Below, one piece after another: positions 23,998 to 32,344 of a DNA stretch of 43,457 nucleotides. The position numbers and the translations under genes were made by a program. Within the stretch, counting starts at the first letter, position 1; every line of letters starts with the position of its first letter. Origin of the DNA: an uncultured Eisenbergiella sp. (lineage in GTDB: Bacteria > Bacillota > Clostridia > Lachnospirales > Lachnospiraceae); assembly GCA_947630215.1 (NCBI GenBank), contig CANRGX010000019.1, forward strand, positions 1 to 43,457, read 5' to 3'. The notes under the pieces are model-generated. The model searched no databases. It was not told the DNA's origin and was given only the letters and a program-made list of their open reading frames with translations.

Positions 23998-26900
23998 TCA
24001 TTTTCCGCACAGACGGGCATAGGCGTCAAAAAGCGCCTCCGGCGTACTGCCCGCGAGGAAATAAAAATCCATCTGCTCCCCGCCCATAGCGCACAGGCAG
24101 GAGCCGTATGCGGGAATATCGCAGCAAAAGACCGGCCCCGGCCCGGCCGGCACAATGGCATACCCCCGGTCGGAAAAGATCAGCGGCAGATTCGCACCGT
24201 CAGAACCGGAAAGATAACGGGCCGTCCTGCGCAGCGGCATGCCCGGCGTCCCGCCCGGGCCCAGCCCGTACAGCTTCTCTGCTTTTGTCCATTCCAGATA
24301 CAGCCAGCTTTTCAGAATCCCATCTGGTCCGGTTTCCAGCAGGCGGCATTCCCGATCCCGCTCGGCCAGCAGCAGCTTTCTTTCCGCCGTCATATAATGA
24401 ATGGCGCCGGTGACCTGATTCACCCTCAGGCAAAGCCCGTCCATGGAAAACTCGGTATAATTTCCCGCGGTCTGATACCTCCAGTCCCCCTCGGCCTGCC
24501 GTACCGCCACCGCCGGGGAAGCCCCCGGCGCAATCCGGGATCCCTTCGCAAAGGTGACGCGGACAATCCTGCTCCCCGCCGGACACAGGCGGAGCACGCC
24601 GTAACGACTCTGCAGGAAAAGGCCGTCCGTCTCCTTTGCGATCCAGCGGATCCCCAGATCAATCCTGGCGTGTCCCATGGGACGCAGCCTTTCCGTGGTG
24701 GGCATATCGCCAAACGACGGCCCCTTTTTCTCCGGGGGAGCCTCCAAAGGCGGCTTCGGCGGCTTTGGCAAAACAGACGTTTCAGACGTTTGCTGCCCTT
24801 TTGCATACGATCCCGCCTGTATCCCGGCCAGGGAAATCCGGGCGCGGGGCCTGACCCTCCCCGTGCCGGTTCCGGCCGTTCCGGCGGTCCCTGCCGCATC
24901 TCTGCTGTCTGTCTCTGCTGCAGGCTCTGTGCCCGTCTTTATCGTCCGCTTTTCCTCCGGGTCACGCATTTGGGAAACCGTCCGGTCTCTGCCGGATTCG
25001 GGCCGTTGGGGAACCGGATCGGTAAGCAGACCGGAAAGCTCCCCCCGGTACAGCACGCAGAGCGCATGGAGCGCGCGGGTGGCCGCCACATAGAGCAGCT
25101 TCGCGTGCCCGTCGTCGGCCGGATAACTTTGCCGATCCGGATCCAGCAATAAAACCGCGTCAAACTCCAGTCCCTTGGTATATTCCACCGGCAGCACCAT
25201 AATTCCGCTGCCAAAATCCATCCGTTCCGGATCGCTGTCCTTTACAGGCAGATACTTCCCCAGCTCTGCGGCCATCTGCCCGGCCTGCTTCTGATCCCGG
25301 CAGATCACCGCGATGGTGTCGAATCCTTTTTTCTTCCATTCCCCACAGATTTTTGCCGCATCCTGGGCCAGCGTATCTCCTTCCCTTACCTTTTGCAGGC
25401 GAACCGGTTCCCCGTGCCGCAGGATCGGCTCGGCGGGATATACGCAGAAGTGCCCGTGCTGCAGGATTTGGGCGGCAAATCCGGCGATCTCTGCCGTATT
25501 GCGGTAGCTTTTTTTCAGGATCCCAAAGCTGTCCGCCTCGTCCGTCAAAAACAGCTCTCTCAGTTCCTCCCAGTCGTCCAGCCCGCATCCGAAGCGGATA
25601 TTCTGGGACACATCTCCCATAATCGTATAGGTGCACCGGTGCATACAGAATTTCAGGGACGCATAGGCCATCATGCCGAAATCCTGTGCCTCGTCGATGA
25701 CCACATGGTGCGCTTCGCTGATAACCTCCGTTTCCTCCAGCCGCTTATACAGATAGGCCAGCGCGGCCAGATCGTAGACGTCAAAGGTATCCCGGGGGAT
25801 TTCCACATCATAGCCGTTTCCTATCTGTTTGGCCAGAAAATCCCTATACCGCTCATAGAGGGAGCGCTTCTGGCGCCTGCCGCCGAACCTTCCCCGGTAG
25901 GCCTTTAAAATCGCCTTTTTTTCGGTGTCCGTATATTTGACGCCCTTTCCCAAAAACTCCTCTTTTATCCTGTTTTGCAGCCGCTCGTTGAGCATGTTGA
26001 TCTTGCTCTGAACGGACACCCGCGGATTCTGCCGGATATAGCGCTCCACGCTGTCCTTTTCCATCAGCACAATCCGCTCCCCCCTGGCGGCCGGTTTTCC
26101 TCCGGTCTCATCGAATACGCCGATTTTACCGTCCCGGTACCCTTCCACAAACTGTCTGGGATTCAAACAGACGGATTCCCGCGGAATGATCTGCCATTCC
26201 AGCTCGTCGCAGTAGTGTTTCAAATCCAAAAACCAGGCCAGCTTTCCCTTGACGCTTTCTGCATTCTCTGTGCCGCCGCCCATCCGGATCCGGTATTTCT
26301 TTTCGTCCCAGTCCTCATACAAAAGCCGGACGAAAAGCTGCTCCATGGTCATCTGCCGCACGCCGTACACGTCCAGATCGGGAAGCACCCCGGTGATATA
26401 GTTCAACAGAATGCGGTTGCTGCCCACAATATAAAAGTCCTCCGGCCGGAACCGTTCTTCATAATTATACAGAATAAAGGAAATCCGGTGCATCGCCACC
26501 GTCGTTTTCCCGGATCCCGCCACGCCCTGCACGATCAGGTTATGATAGGGAGATTTTCTGATGATTTCATTCTGCTCCTTCTGGATGGTGGCGACGATCT
26601 CCCCCAGTACCTCCTGTTTGTTTTTCGCCAGATATTTGGTCAGCAGATCGTCATTGGCGATCACCTCGCTGTCAAAGTAATCCAGCAGCCGCCCATCCTC
26701 AATCTCATAGGTGCGCTTCAACTGCAGATCGATATCCACCCGGCCGCCGTCGGGCGAAGCGTAACTACACTGTCCCAGTCCGTTTTCATAATAGGCATTG
26801 GCCACCGGCGCCCGCCAGTCCACCACCACCCAATGCGTGGTATCCCGGGCAATGCCGCCCCTGCCGATATAGAGAGATTCTTCTTTTTGATACGTCTCAT

Positions 26901-27195
26901 CGTAAAAATCGATCCTGCCGAAATAAGGCTTGGAAAGCGCCTTCTCATTGCGTTCCAGGGCGCGCTTCATATGGTCGTGCAAAGTGAGCGTGTTGTTTAA
27001 TGTGGTAATCTCCTCCACATCGTTGTCGTGGTAATGCTCCAGCATTTCATCGATGTCGGCGCGCATCTGCGCCACCTGGACGGTGTAGTTTTTCACATTG
27101 TCCCGGACCACCGCCAGCGTATCCGCCAGATGGCGCTGTTCCGCCTGTCTGGACATTCCGTGGCGCCCTTTCTTTTCCCCCGTATCCGCTCCCAT
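23998..27195 (-). CDS. helD: HelD-like superfamily 1 helicase with GH31-like C-terminal extension
   Basis: A 1065-residue protein. Residues 1 to about 720 match HelD, the UvrD-like ATPase that removes and recycles stalled RNA polymerase. The part contains the N-terminal coiled coil, YIGRGGIARDTTH, VVDWRAPVANAYYE, Walker A GSGKTT (227-232), the VIDEAQDF Walker B and the YVAATRALHAL motif. HelD proteins usually end here. Residues about 720-838 are a Pro/Ala/Gly-rich linker. Residues 840-1065 resemble the N-terminal beta-sandwich of GH31 glycosidases, with RYGVLRLCP, KLYGLGPGG, LPLIFSDRGYAIV and DFYFLAGSTPEALFDAYARL. The sequence stops where the GH31 catalytic barrel would begin. The start is ATG 27195 with AAGGAG upstream, 17 codons inside the open frame. 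The fusion is unexpected; no frameshift is visible. Confidence 0.85.
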   Translation of the reverse strand: MGADTGEKKGRHGMSRQAEQRHLADTLAVVRDNVKNYTVQVAQMRADIDEMLEHYHDNDVEEITTLNNTLTLHDHMKRALERNEKALSKPYFGRIDFYDETYQKEESLYIGRGGIARDTTHWVVVDWRAPVANAYYENGLGQCSYASPDGGRVDIDLQLKRTYEIEDGRLLDYFDSEVIANDDLLTKYLAKNKQEVLGEIVATIQKEQNEIIRKSPYHNLIVQGVAGSGKTTVAMHRISFILYNYEERFRPEDFYIVGSNRILLNYITGVLPDLDVYGVRQMTMEQLFVRLLYEDWDEKKYRIRMGGGTENAESVKGKLAWFLDLKHYCDELEWQIIPRESVCLNPRQFVEGYRDGKIGVFDETGGKPAARGERIVLMEKDSVERYIRQNPRVSVQSKINMLNERLQNRIKEEFLGKGVKYTDTEKKAILKAYRGRFGGRRQKRSLYERYRDFLAKQIGNGYDVEIPRDTFDVYDLAALAYLYKRLEETEVISEAHHVVIDEAQDFGMMAYASLKFCMHRCTYTIMGDVSQNIRFGCGLDDWEELRELFLTDEADSFGILKKSYRNTAEIAGFAAQILQHGHFCVYPAEPILRHGEPVRLQKVREGDTLAQDAAKICGEWKKKGFDTIAVICRDQKQAGQMAAELGKYLPVKDSDPERMDFGSGIMVLPVEYTKGLEFDAVLLLDPDRQSYPADDGHAKLLYVAATRALHALCVLYRGELSGLLTDPVPQRPESGRDRTVSQMRDPEEKRTIKTGTEPAAETDSRDAAGTAGTAGTGTGRVRPRARISLAGIQAGSYAKGQQTSETSVLPKPPKPPLEAPPEKKGPSFGDMPTTERLRPMGHARIDLGIRWIAKETDGLFLQSRYGVLRLCPAGSRIVRVTFAKGSRIAPGASPAVAVRQAEGDWRYQTAGNYTEFSMDGLCLRVNQVTGAIHYMTAERKLLLAERDRECRLLETGPDGILKSWLYLEWTKAEKLYGLGPGGTPGMPLRRTARYLSGSDGANLPLIFSDRGYAIVPAGPGPVFCCDIPAYGSCLCAMGGEQMDFYFLAGSTPEALFDAYARLCGK

Positions 27196-27349
27196 TCCCG
27201 TATCTCCTTCCCTTTTGCATTCCGGCCGGCCGAACCGTACTATCATTGTATCGGAAAATGAAAAAAATGCTAGACTTTATTTTTCAAATATGTTACGATG
27301 CAATATGTAGTTATGAGAAAAATAAAATATGTTTCATTGAGAATAAATT

Positions 27350-27379
27350 ACCGGAAATGCGTTATGTTTCCGGTTTTTT
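27350..27379 (+). terminator. Plus-strand terminator-like hairpin without an assigned gene
   Basis: ACCGGAAA (27350-27357) pairs perfectly with TTTCCGGT (27367-27374) and is followed by T residues to 27379. The flanking protein genes are both on the minus strand, so it would end a plus-strand transcript that I cannot identify. Confidence 0.45.
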
Positions 27380-27398
27380 CTTTCCGAAAGATCCACGT

Positions 27399-27436
27399 AA
27401 AAACAGGGGCACGGTATTCCGCGTCCCTGCTTTTTT
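27399..27436. terminator. Terminator of copA, possibly bidirectional
   Basis: A stem formed by CAGGGG-CACGG and CCGCG-TCCCTG (27404-27429) is flanked by T-runs on both strands: TTTTTA on the minus strand and TTTTTT on the plus strand. It lies about 30 bases after the copA stop codon. Confidence 0.7.
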
Positions 27437-27467
27437 GCGCAAATTCTCTTACCCGTCCCTACGGCCT

Positions 27468-27671
27468 TTATGCCACCGCCGTCACCTCGTAACCGGCTTC
27501 TGCTACCGCCGCTTTCAGTGCTTCCTCGGAGACGTTGCCCTCTACCACCGCCTGCTTTTCCTCCAGGCTGACGTTCACCGCCGTCACGCCGTCCACCGCG
27601 CTCAGCGCTTTCTCTACCGCCTTGACACAGTGCATGCACATCATCCCTTCGATCTTCACCGTTTTCTTCAT
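27468..27671 (-). other. copZ: Possible internally initiated CopZ-like copper chaperone
   Basis: The last 68 codons of copA begin with an ATG (27669-27671) preceded by AGGAGAA at a six-base distance. The product would be a complete 67-residue HMA protein with the copper motif G-M-x-C-x-x-C, the normal size of CopZ. This suggests that the same mRNA yields both the fused ATPase and a free chaperone. It could instead be a former separate gene whose stop codon was lost; only expression data can tell. Confidence 0.5.
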
Positions 27672-30035
27672 GGTCTGTTCTCCTTTTTCTTCTTTTATGC
27701 TCTCCGCCGCCTGTGAGACAGCGGGATTCGCCTTTTTGTTTTTCTCGTTGCCCTCCGGCTTAAAAAACCGCAGACGCAGGGCATTGCTGACCACCGAGAC
27801 GGAAGAAAAGCTCATGGCCGCCGCGGCGATCATGGGATTTAAAAGAATGTGGAAAGCGGGGTACAGCACGCCCGCCGCCACGGGAATCCCCACAGCGTTA
27901 TAGAAAAACGCCCAGAACAGGTTCTGCCGGATGTTGCGCATGACGGCGCGCCCCAGGCTCACCGCCGCCGGCACATCCATCAGATCGCTTTTCATCAGAA
28001 CAATATCCGCCGATTCGATGGCCACATCCGTACCCGCGCCGATGGCGATACCCACATCGGCCCGCGCCAGAGCAGGCGCGTCGTTGATCCCGTCGCCCAC
28101 CATGGCCACTTTTTTCCCCTGTCCCTGCAGCGCGCGGATCTTTTCCTCCTTGTCCTGGGGCAGCACTTCCGCTACCACTGTCTGAAGGCCCACCTGCTTT
28201 TTGATCGCTTCCGCTGTGCGGATGTTGTCCCCGGTGAGCATCACGACCTCCATTCCCATCTCCCGCATCCGGGCGATGGCGGCCGAACTGGTGGGTTTGA
28301 TCACATCCGCCGCCGCGATCATGCCCAGGAAACGGTCCCCCCTGGCAAAAAACAACGGGGTCTTTCCTTCGTCCGCCAGCCGTTTTTCCGCCGTCTCAAA
28401 TTCCGCCATGGCAACGCCTGCGCTTTCCATCAGCTTCCGGTTCCCGCCAAAGCACCTGTCGCTTTCCAGCGTTCCCGTCAGCCCCTGGCCGGGCAGCATC
28501 CGGTAATCGGATACCGGCATCGGTTCCATGCCTTCTTCCCTGGCCCTTTGCAGGATCGGCTCCGCCAGCGGGTGACTGGACAACGCTTCCAGCGAAGCCG
28601 CCGTGGTCAACAGCTCCCGCGCCGAAATCCCCTCGGCAGGGATCACATCGGTCACCTTCGGTTTCCCTTCCGTCACGGTTCCGGTCTTATCCAGCACCAC
28701 CGTATCCACGCTGTGAACGATTTCCAGCGCTTCCGCGGATTTGATCAAAATCCCGTTGGCCGCTCCCCGGCCCGTCCCCACCATGATAGCGGTAGGCGTG
28801 GCCAGCCCCAGCGCGCAGGGACAGGAAATCACCAGCACCGAGATACCCACGGAAAGCGCAAATTCCACGGACTGCCCGGAAAGCAGCCAGACGGCCGCCG
28901 CCAAAAGCGCGATCCCAATTACCACAGGCACAAACACACCGCTGACCTTATCCGCCAGTTTTGCAATGGGCGCTTTGGAGGAAGTGGCCTCATCCACCAG
29001 CGCAATAATCCGGGCCAGCGTGGTATTTTCCCCTACCGCGGTCGCTTCCATTCTGAAATAACCGGCTTTGTTCAAGGTGCCGCCAATCACTGCATCCCCC
29101 GCCTGCCGTTCCACCGGCAGGCTTTCTCCGGTAATGGCGGACTCGTCCAGAGAAGCGTTGCCGTCCAGAATTTTACCGTCTACCGGAACGGTGGCGCCTT
29201 CCCGCACAATCAGCACATCCCCGGCCGCCACCATATCCAGCGGAATCTCCTCCTCCTGTCCGTCCCGCAGCACAATGGCGGTTTTGGGCGCCAGATCCAT
29301 CAGCTTTTCAATGGCTTCCGAGGTTCTGGCCTTCGCCCGGGCCTCCATGAATTTTCCCAGCGTGATCAGCGTCAGGATCATGCCGGAGGACTCAAAGTAA
29401 AGATCCATGGAAAACCGGTGTACCAGTTCCATGTCTCCGTGTCCCATTCCCCAGGCAATCTTGTAGATTGCATAAATCCCGTACAAAAACGCCGCGCCGG
29501 ACCCCAGCGCGATCAGAGAGTCCATATTGGGGGAACGATGCAGTAAATTCCGGTATCCGTTCCGGAAATAGTGTCCGCCAGCCGCCAGCACGGGAAGCAA
29601 AAGCAAAAACTGGGTGAACGCAAAGATCATGGCGTTCTCCATCCCCAGCAGAAAGCCCGGCAGCGGCCAACCCGCCATATGGCCCATCGAAATATAGAAC
29701 AGCGGTATTGTAAAGATCAGGGAAACCAGGAGACGCTGCTTCATGCCCTCCATAGCCTGCTGAGCCGGATCCGGGCCGGACTGCCGCGAGGTCTGCCCCG
29801 TTTTTTGCACATGGCCGCCCGTCGCATGAAGCGCCGCCCCATACCCAATTTCTGTCACCTTTTTTATGATTCCGTCCGGGGACAGAACCGCTTCGTCATA
29901 GGATACGGTCATACTGTTTTTCAGCAGATTCACACTGACCTGTTTCATTCCTTCCATGGACGAAACGCCCTTTTCTATCCGCGCCGCACACGCCGCACAG
30001 GACATCCCCGTAATATCAAACGTTTCTTTTTTCAA
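27468..30035 (-). CDS. copA: Copper-exporting P1B-type ATPase with N- and C-terminal metal-binding domains
   Basis: An 855-residue membrane ATPase that pumps Cu(I) out of the cell. The N-terminal HMA domain carries G-M-S-C13-A-A-C16. The transmembrane CPC motif is C405-P-C407. The phosphorylated aspartate is D449 in DKTGT, with TGES in the actuator domain and GDGINDAPAL in the hinge. The C-terminus carries a second HMA domain (789-855) with G-M-M-C800-M-H-C803, joined by a charged linker. I place the start at a TTG (30033-30035) because GGGGAGG lies six bases upstream; an ATG 21 codons earlier has no ribosome binding site. A CopZ-like chaperone domain fused at the end is unusual. No CsoR or CopY gene is adjacent. 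Confidence 0.92.
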   Translation of the reverse strand: MKKETFDITGMSCAACAARIEKGVSSMEGMKQVSVNLLKNSMTVSYDEAVLSPDGIIKKVTEIGYGAALHATGGHVQKTGQTSRQSGPDPAQQAMEGMKQRLLVSLIFTIPLFYISMGHMAGWPLPGFLLGMENAMIFAFTQFLLLLPVLAAGGHYFRNGYRNLLHRSPNMDSLIALGSGAAFLYGIYAIYKIAWGMGHGDMELVHRFSMDLYFESSGMILTLITLGKFMEARAKARTSEAIEKLMDLAPKTAIVLRDGQEEEIPLDMVAAGDVLIVREGATVPVDGKILDGNASLDESAITGESLPVERQAGDAVIGGTLNKAGYFRMEATAVGENTTLARIIALVDEATSSKAPIAKLADKVSGVFVPVVIGIALLAAAVWLLSGQSVEFALSVGISVLVISCPCALGLATPTAIMVGTGRGAANGILIKSAEALEIVHSVDTVVLDKTGTVTEGKPKVTDVIPAEGISARELLTTAASLEALSSHPLAEPILQRAREEGMEPMPVSDYRMLPGQGLTGTLESDRCFGGNRKLMESAGVAMAEFETAEKRLADEGKTPLFFARGDRFLGMIAAADVIKPTSSAAIARMREMGMEVVMLTGDNIRTAEAIKKQVGLQTVVAEVLPQDKEEKIRALQGQGKKVAMVGDGINDAPALARADVGIAIGAGTDVAIESADIVLMKSDLMDVPAAVSLGRAVMRNIRQNLFWAFFYNAVGIPVAAGVLYPAFHILLNPMIAAAAMSFSSVSVVSNALRLRFFKPEGNEKNKKANPAVSQAAESIKEEKGEQTMKKTVKIEGMMCMHCVKAVEKALSAVDGVTAVNVSLEEKQAVVEGNVSEEALKAAVAEAGYEVTAVA

Positions 30036-30187
30036 GTTGTACCTCCCCAGGCCGCTGCAGTTCTTGCACAAAAGCGGTTCTGATGTTATGATACCCATAT
30101 ATTATCCAAAATACAAGAATGCACTATTTTGTTAGATAGTACCTAAAAGGATAGCGTTCGGTTACAGTAGAAAAAACAAAATTCTTA

Positions 30188-30216
30188 TTGATTTTTCCCG
30201 ATAATTTGCATATAAT
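30188..30216 (+). promoter_or_regulatory. Promoter of the Abi leader RNA and operon
   Basis: TTGATT (30188-30193) and consensus TATAAT (30211-30216) are exactly 17 bases apart. Transcription would begin near 30223, at the start of the structured leader. Confidence 0.75.
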
Positions 30217-30222
30217 GAATAG

Positions 30223-30272
30223 CAACAGAACCCAACACGCCTCTCAACGATGCGGACCACGTTGGGTCTTTT
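30223..30272 (+). ncRNA. Structured small RNA or leader in front of the Abi_2 gene
   Basis: Starting just after a strong promoter, ACCCAAC (30230-30236) pairs with GTTGGGT (30261-30267), and CGC (30238-30240) can pair with GCG (30252-30254) inside. TCTTTT follows the outer stem, giving a short terminator-like end before the ribosome binding site at 30278-30284. A competing hairpin is possible: CTCAACG (30243-30249) can pair with CGTTGGG (30260-30266). The loop sequence CCTCTCAACGATGCGGACC looks like a recognition element, not a random spacer. This may be a separate RNA of about 50 bases or a regulatory leader. Whether it belongs to a described RNA family could not be checked. Confidence 0.6.
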
Positions 30273-30291
30273 AACGTAAGGAGAATATTGT

Positions 30292-31170
30292 ATGGGAGAT
30301 CTCAAAAAGCATCAGCCTCCTATGACAATTGAGGAACAGATCGAAAATCTGAAATCACTCGGATTGACTGTATCCGACGAAAATTTTGCAAAGAAAATTC
30401 TCAATGATATTTCTTATTTCAGACTGGTCAAAGCATACAGCATCAACCTAAAGCCTAAGAATGGAAACTATATTGCCCAGACCACCTTTGAACAACTCGT
30501 AGATCTATACCTGTTCAACGCCAATTTCAGACAGATCATTTTCCCGGAAATAGAAAAAATAGAGGTAAATGTGAGATGCCGGGTTGCAAACTATTTTGGA
30601 CAGCAATATGGCGTATTGGGATATTTGAATGCCAATAATTTTGTCAGGAAAGAATATCACACAGAATTTTTGGCGGATATCAGGGAAGAAATCAGGCGAA
30701 ACTCTCGCGCTCCATTTGTTCGTAATTTCCTTGAAAATTATGAAGGTGGGACCCTGCCAATTTATGCGTTAGTGGAAATTTTCAGCTTTGGCACACTATC
30801 AAAATTCTATAAAAATATGCATAATAACGATAAAAGGGCCGTAGCAAAATCCTTCGGCATCGGTTACACCTATATGGAAAGCTGGCTGGAAAGCATTTCC
30901 TATGTCCGGAATATATGCGCACATTATGGCCGCCTATATAATGCGAAGTTATCCAAAACACCTATCCTATATAAAGAATATACGCAAGCCGGTATAGGAA
31001 ATAACAGGATTTTCGGGGTATTGTTGTGTATCAAGCATTTACTGAACCACGATACACACTGGAATCAATTTGCAGATAAAATTGAAATGCTTTTTGATAA
31101 GTACGAATGCGTGCAAATTCATACCATGGGCTTTCCGCAAAACTGGAAAGAACTTCTTCAAAACAAATAA
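30292..31170 (+). CDS. Abi_2-family (AbiD/AbiF-like) abortive infection protein, HEPN type
   Basis: A 292-residue protein of the Abi_2 family, whose members abort phage infection. Family features are the N-terminal TIEEQIENLKSLGL, the FRLVKAYS segment, EKIEVNVRCRVANYFG and a late RNICAHYGRLYN. The last one holds the HEPN ribonuclease signature R206-x4-H211, with N207 beside it, which suggests RNA cleavage as the effector activity. It has no signal peptide. AAGGAGA precedes the ATG. A structured RNA lies directly upstream, and HxlR and lipoprotein genes follow within 23 and 32 bases. The gene is A+T-rich compared with its surroundings, which suggests horizontal acquisition. The phage target and trigger are unknown. 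Confidence 0.88.
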   Translation: MGDLKKHQPPMTIEEQIENLKSLGLTVSDENFAKKILNDISYFRLVKAYSINLKPKNGNYIAQTTFEQLVDLYLFNANFRQIIFPEIEKIEVNVRCRVANYFGQQYGVLGYLNANNFVRKEYHTEFLADIREEIRRNSRAPFVRNFLENYEGGTLPIYALVEIFSFGTLSKFYKNMHNNDKRAVAKSFGIGYTYMESWLESISYVRNICAHYGRLYNAKLSKTPILYKEYTQAGIGNNRIFGVLLCIKHLLNHDTHWNQFADKIEMLFDKYECVQIHTMGFPQNWKELLQNK

Positions 31171-31193
31171 AGGATAGGAAAGGAAGCCCTCTC

Positions 31194-31625
31194 ATGAAAC
31201 AGGAACATAAAAAAAATGCTCTCACCTTGAATGAAAACTGCCCTGTCTCCGCCACTATCCGTCTCATCGGGGGCAAATACAAAGCGCTTCTGCTCTGGCA
31301 CCTGACCGGACAGACGCTTCGTTTCAACCGCCTGCAGAAGCTGGTGCCCGAAGCGACGCCCAAGATGCTGACGCAGCAGCTTCGGGAGCTGGAGGAGGAC
31401 GGGCTAATCCTGCGCACAGTCTATCCAGTGGTGCCGCCCCGGGTGGAATATTCTCTGACAGAACTGGGACAAAGCCTGTTCCCCATTCTGAATGCCATGT
31501 ACGCATGGGGCAGCTCCCTCATGGAAAAGGAAGGCAAAACCCCCGACTGCTCCATGAAGGAACACGCCGGGGATACAAACGCCTGCTGCGCCGGTGGATG
31601 CCGGGGATGCGTCAAAAAAGGATAG
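31194..31625 (+). CDS. HxlR-family transcriptional regulator
   Basis: A 143-residue winged-helix regulator. The HxlR pattern is clear: ENCPVSATIRLIGGKYKALL, a LRFNRLQKLVPEATPKMLTQ recognition region, LRELEEDGLILRTVYPVVPPR and VEYSLTELGQSL. The first cysteine (in NCPV) is the position that senses electrophiles or oxidants in some family members. The C-terminus is an extra cysteine-rich tail, NACCAGGCRGC, that could bind metal. I use ATG 31194 with AAGGAAG upstream; the open frame runs into the Abi gene. It is probably the second gene of the Abi operon, though HxlR proteins more often regulate adjacent oxidoreductase genes, and none is present here. Confidence 0.87.
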   Translation: MKQEHKKNALTLNENCPVSATIRLIGGKYKALLLWHLTGQTLRFNRLQKLVPEATPKMLTQQLRELEEDGLILRTVYPVVPPRVEYSLTELGQSLFPILNAMYAWGSSLMEKEGKTPDCSMKEHAGDTNACCAGGCRGCVKKG

Positions 31626-31657
31626 CCGGTAAGTTCGCGTTTGGAGGAAATACTTTT

Positions 31658-32307
31658 ATGAAAAGAGCAATCCTTCTGTCTGCTATTCTTATGAGCATGC
31701 TTGGGTTGTCGGCCTGTGCAATGGATAACCTTAATCTCTCCGACACATCAGCCCCGGATAGACCGGAAAAAATGTATGAGGATGTTGCGGTTAAAGATTT
31801 CAGGCAGATTCATATAAGCGGCAGCGCTTCGTCTCTTGTTATCCGGCGCAGTGACAGCGAAAACCTGGAATTTTATAACGGAGATTTGAATCCGGCTCAT
31901 ACATATACTGTTGGCTGTGATAAGGACGGAGAAACGCTCAACATAGAACTCATGATGGAAAATCCGGAAAATGACAATGATGTTCTCGGCTCCCCTATGA
32001 TTTCCATACCGCAAAAAGAATTTGATCAGATCGAAATCGCCGGCAATTTCAGACAAGTTTCCTTAGATACCATCCATTCCGATGTGTTGATCCATGCAAA
32101 CGATTCCCATGTGAATCTTTCAGAAGCGTTTTCCTTTATTTTGATAAATTTCCCGACAATGTAAAGATGGACTTAAACTTAACCGAGGGTGGTACCATAC
32201 AAGAGCCAGACGATATTCTGAAAAAGGACGGCCTTGAGTCCGGCTCCGGGGAACCGGTCATAAGTGTAAATTATGCACAGGAAATACGCATTTATTGTGA
32301 AGAATAA
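31658..32307 (+). pseudogene. Frameshifted DUF4097-like lipoprotein
   Basis: The gene starts at ATG 31658 (GGAGG at 31643-31647) with a lipoprotein signal peptide ending in the lipobox L-S-A-C. It continues as a beta-strand-rich DUF4097-like protein: DFRQIHISGSASSLVIRR, FDQIEIAGNFRQVSL and DVLIHANDSHVNL. The frame stops early at 32164, giving 168 residues. The next frame continues the family-like sequence, PDNVKMDLNLTEGG, to a stop at 32305-32307. One missing base near 32130-32150 explains this. A slippery heptamer, A-AAT-TTC at 32146-32152, stands at the junction, so a programmed -1 shift cannot be excluded. It is the third gene of the Abi/HxlR operon and is followed by a terminator. Confidence 0.65.
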
Positions 32308-32316
32308 AACACTGAC

Positions 32317-32344
32317 AGGGTGACTGATATGATGTCACCCTTTT
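32317..32344 (+). terminator. Terminator of the Abi/HxlR/lipoprotein operon
   Basis: AGGGTGAC (32317-32324) pairs with GTCACCCT (32334-32341) around a nine-base loop, and TTTT closes the run. It lies ten bases after the frameshifted lipoprotein's final stop. Confidence 0.8.
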
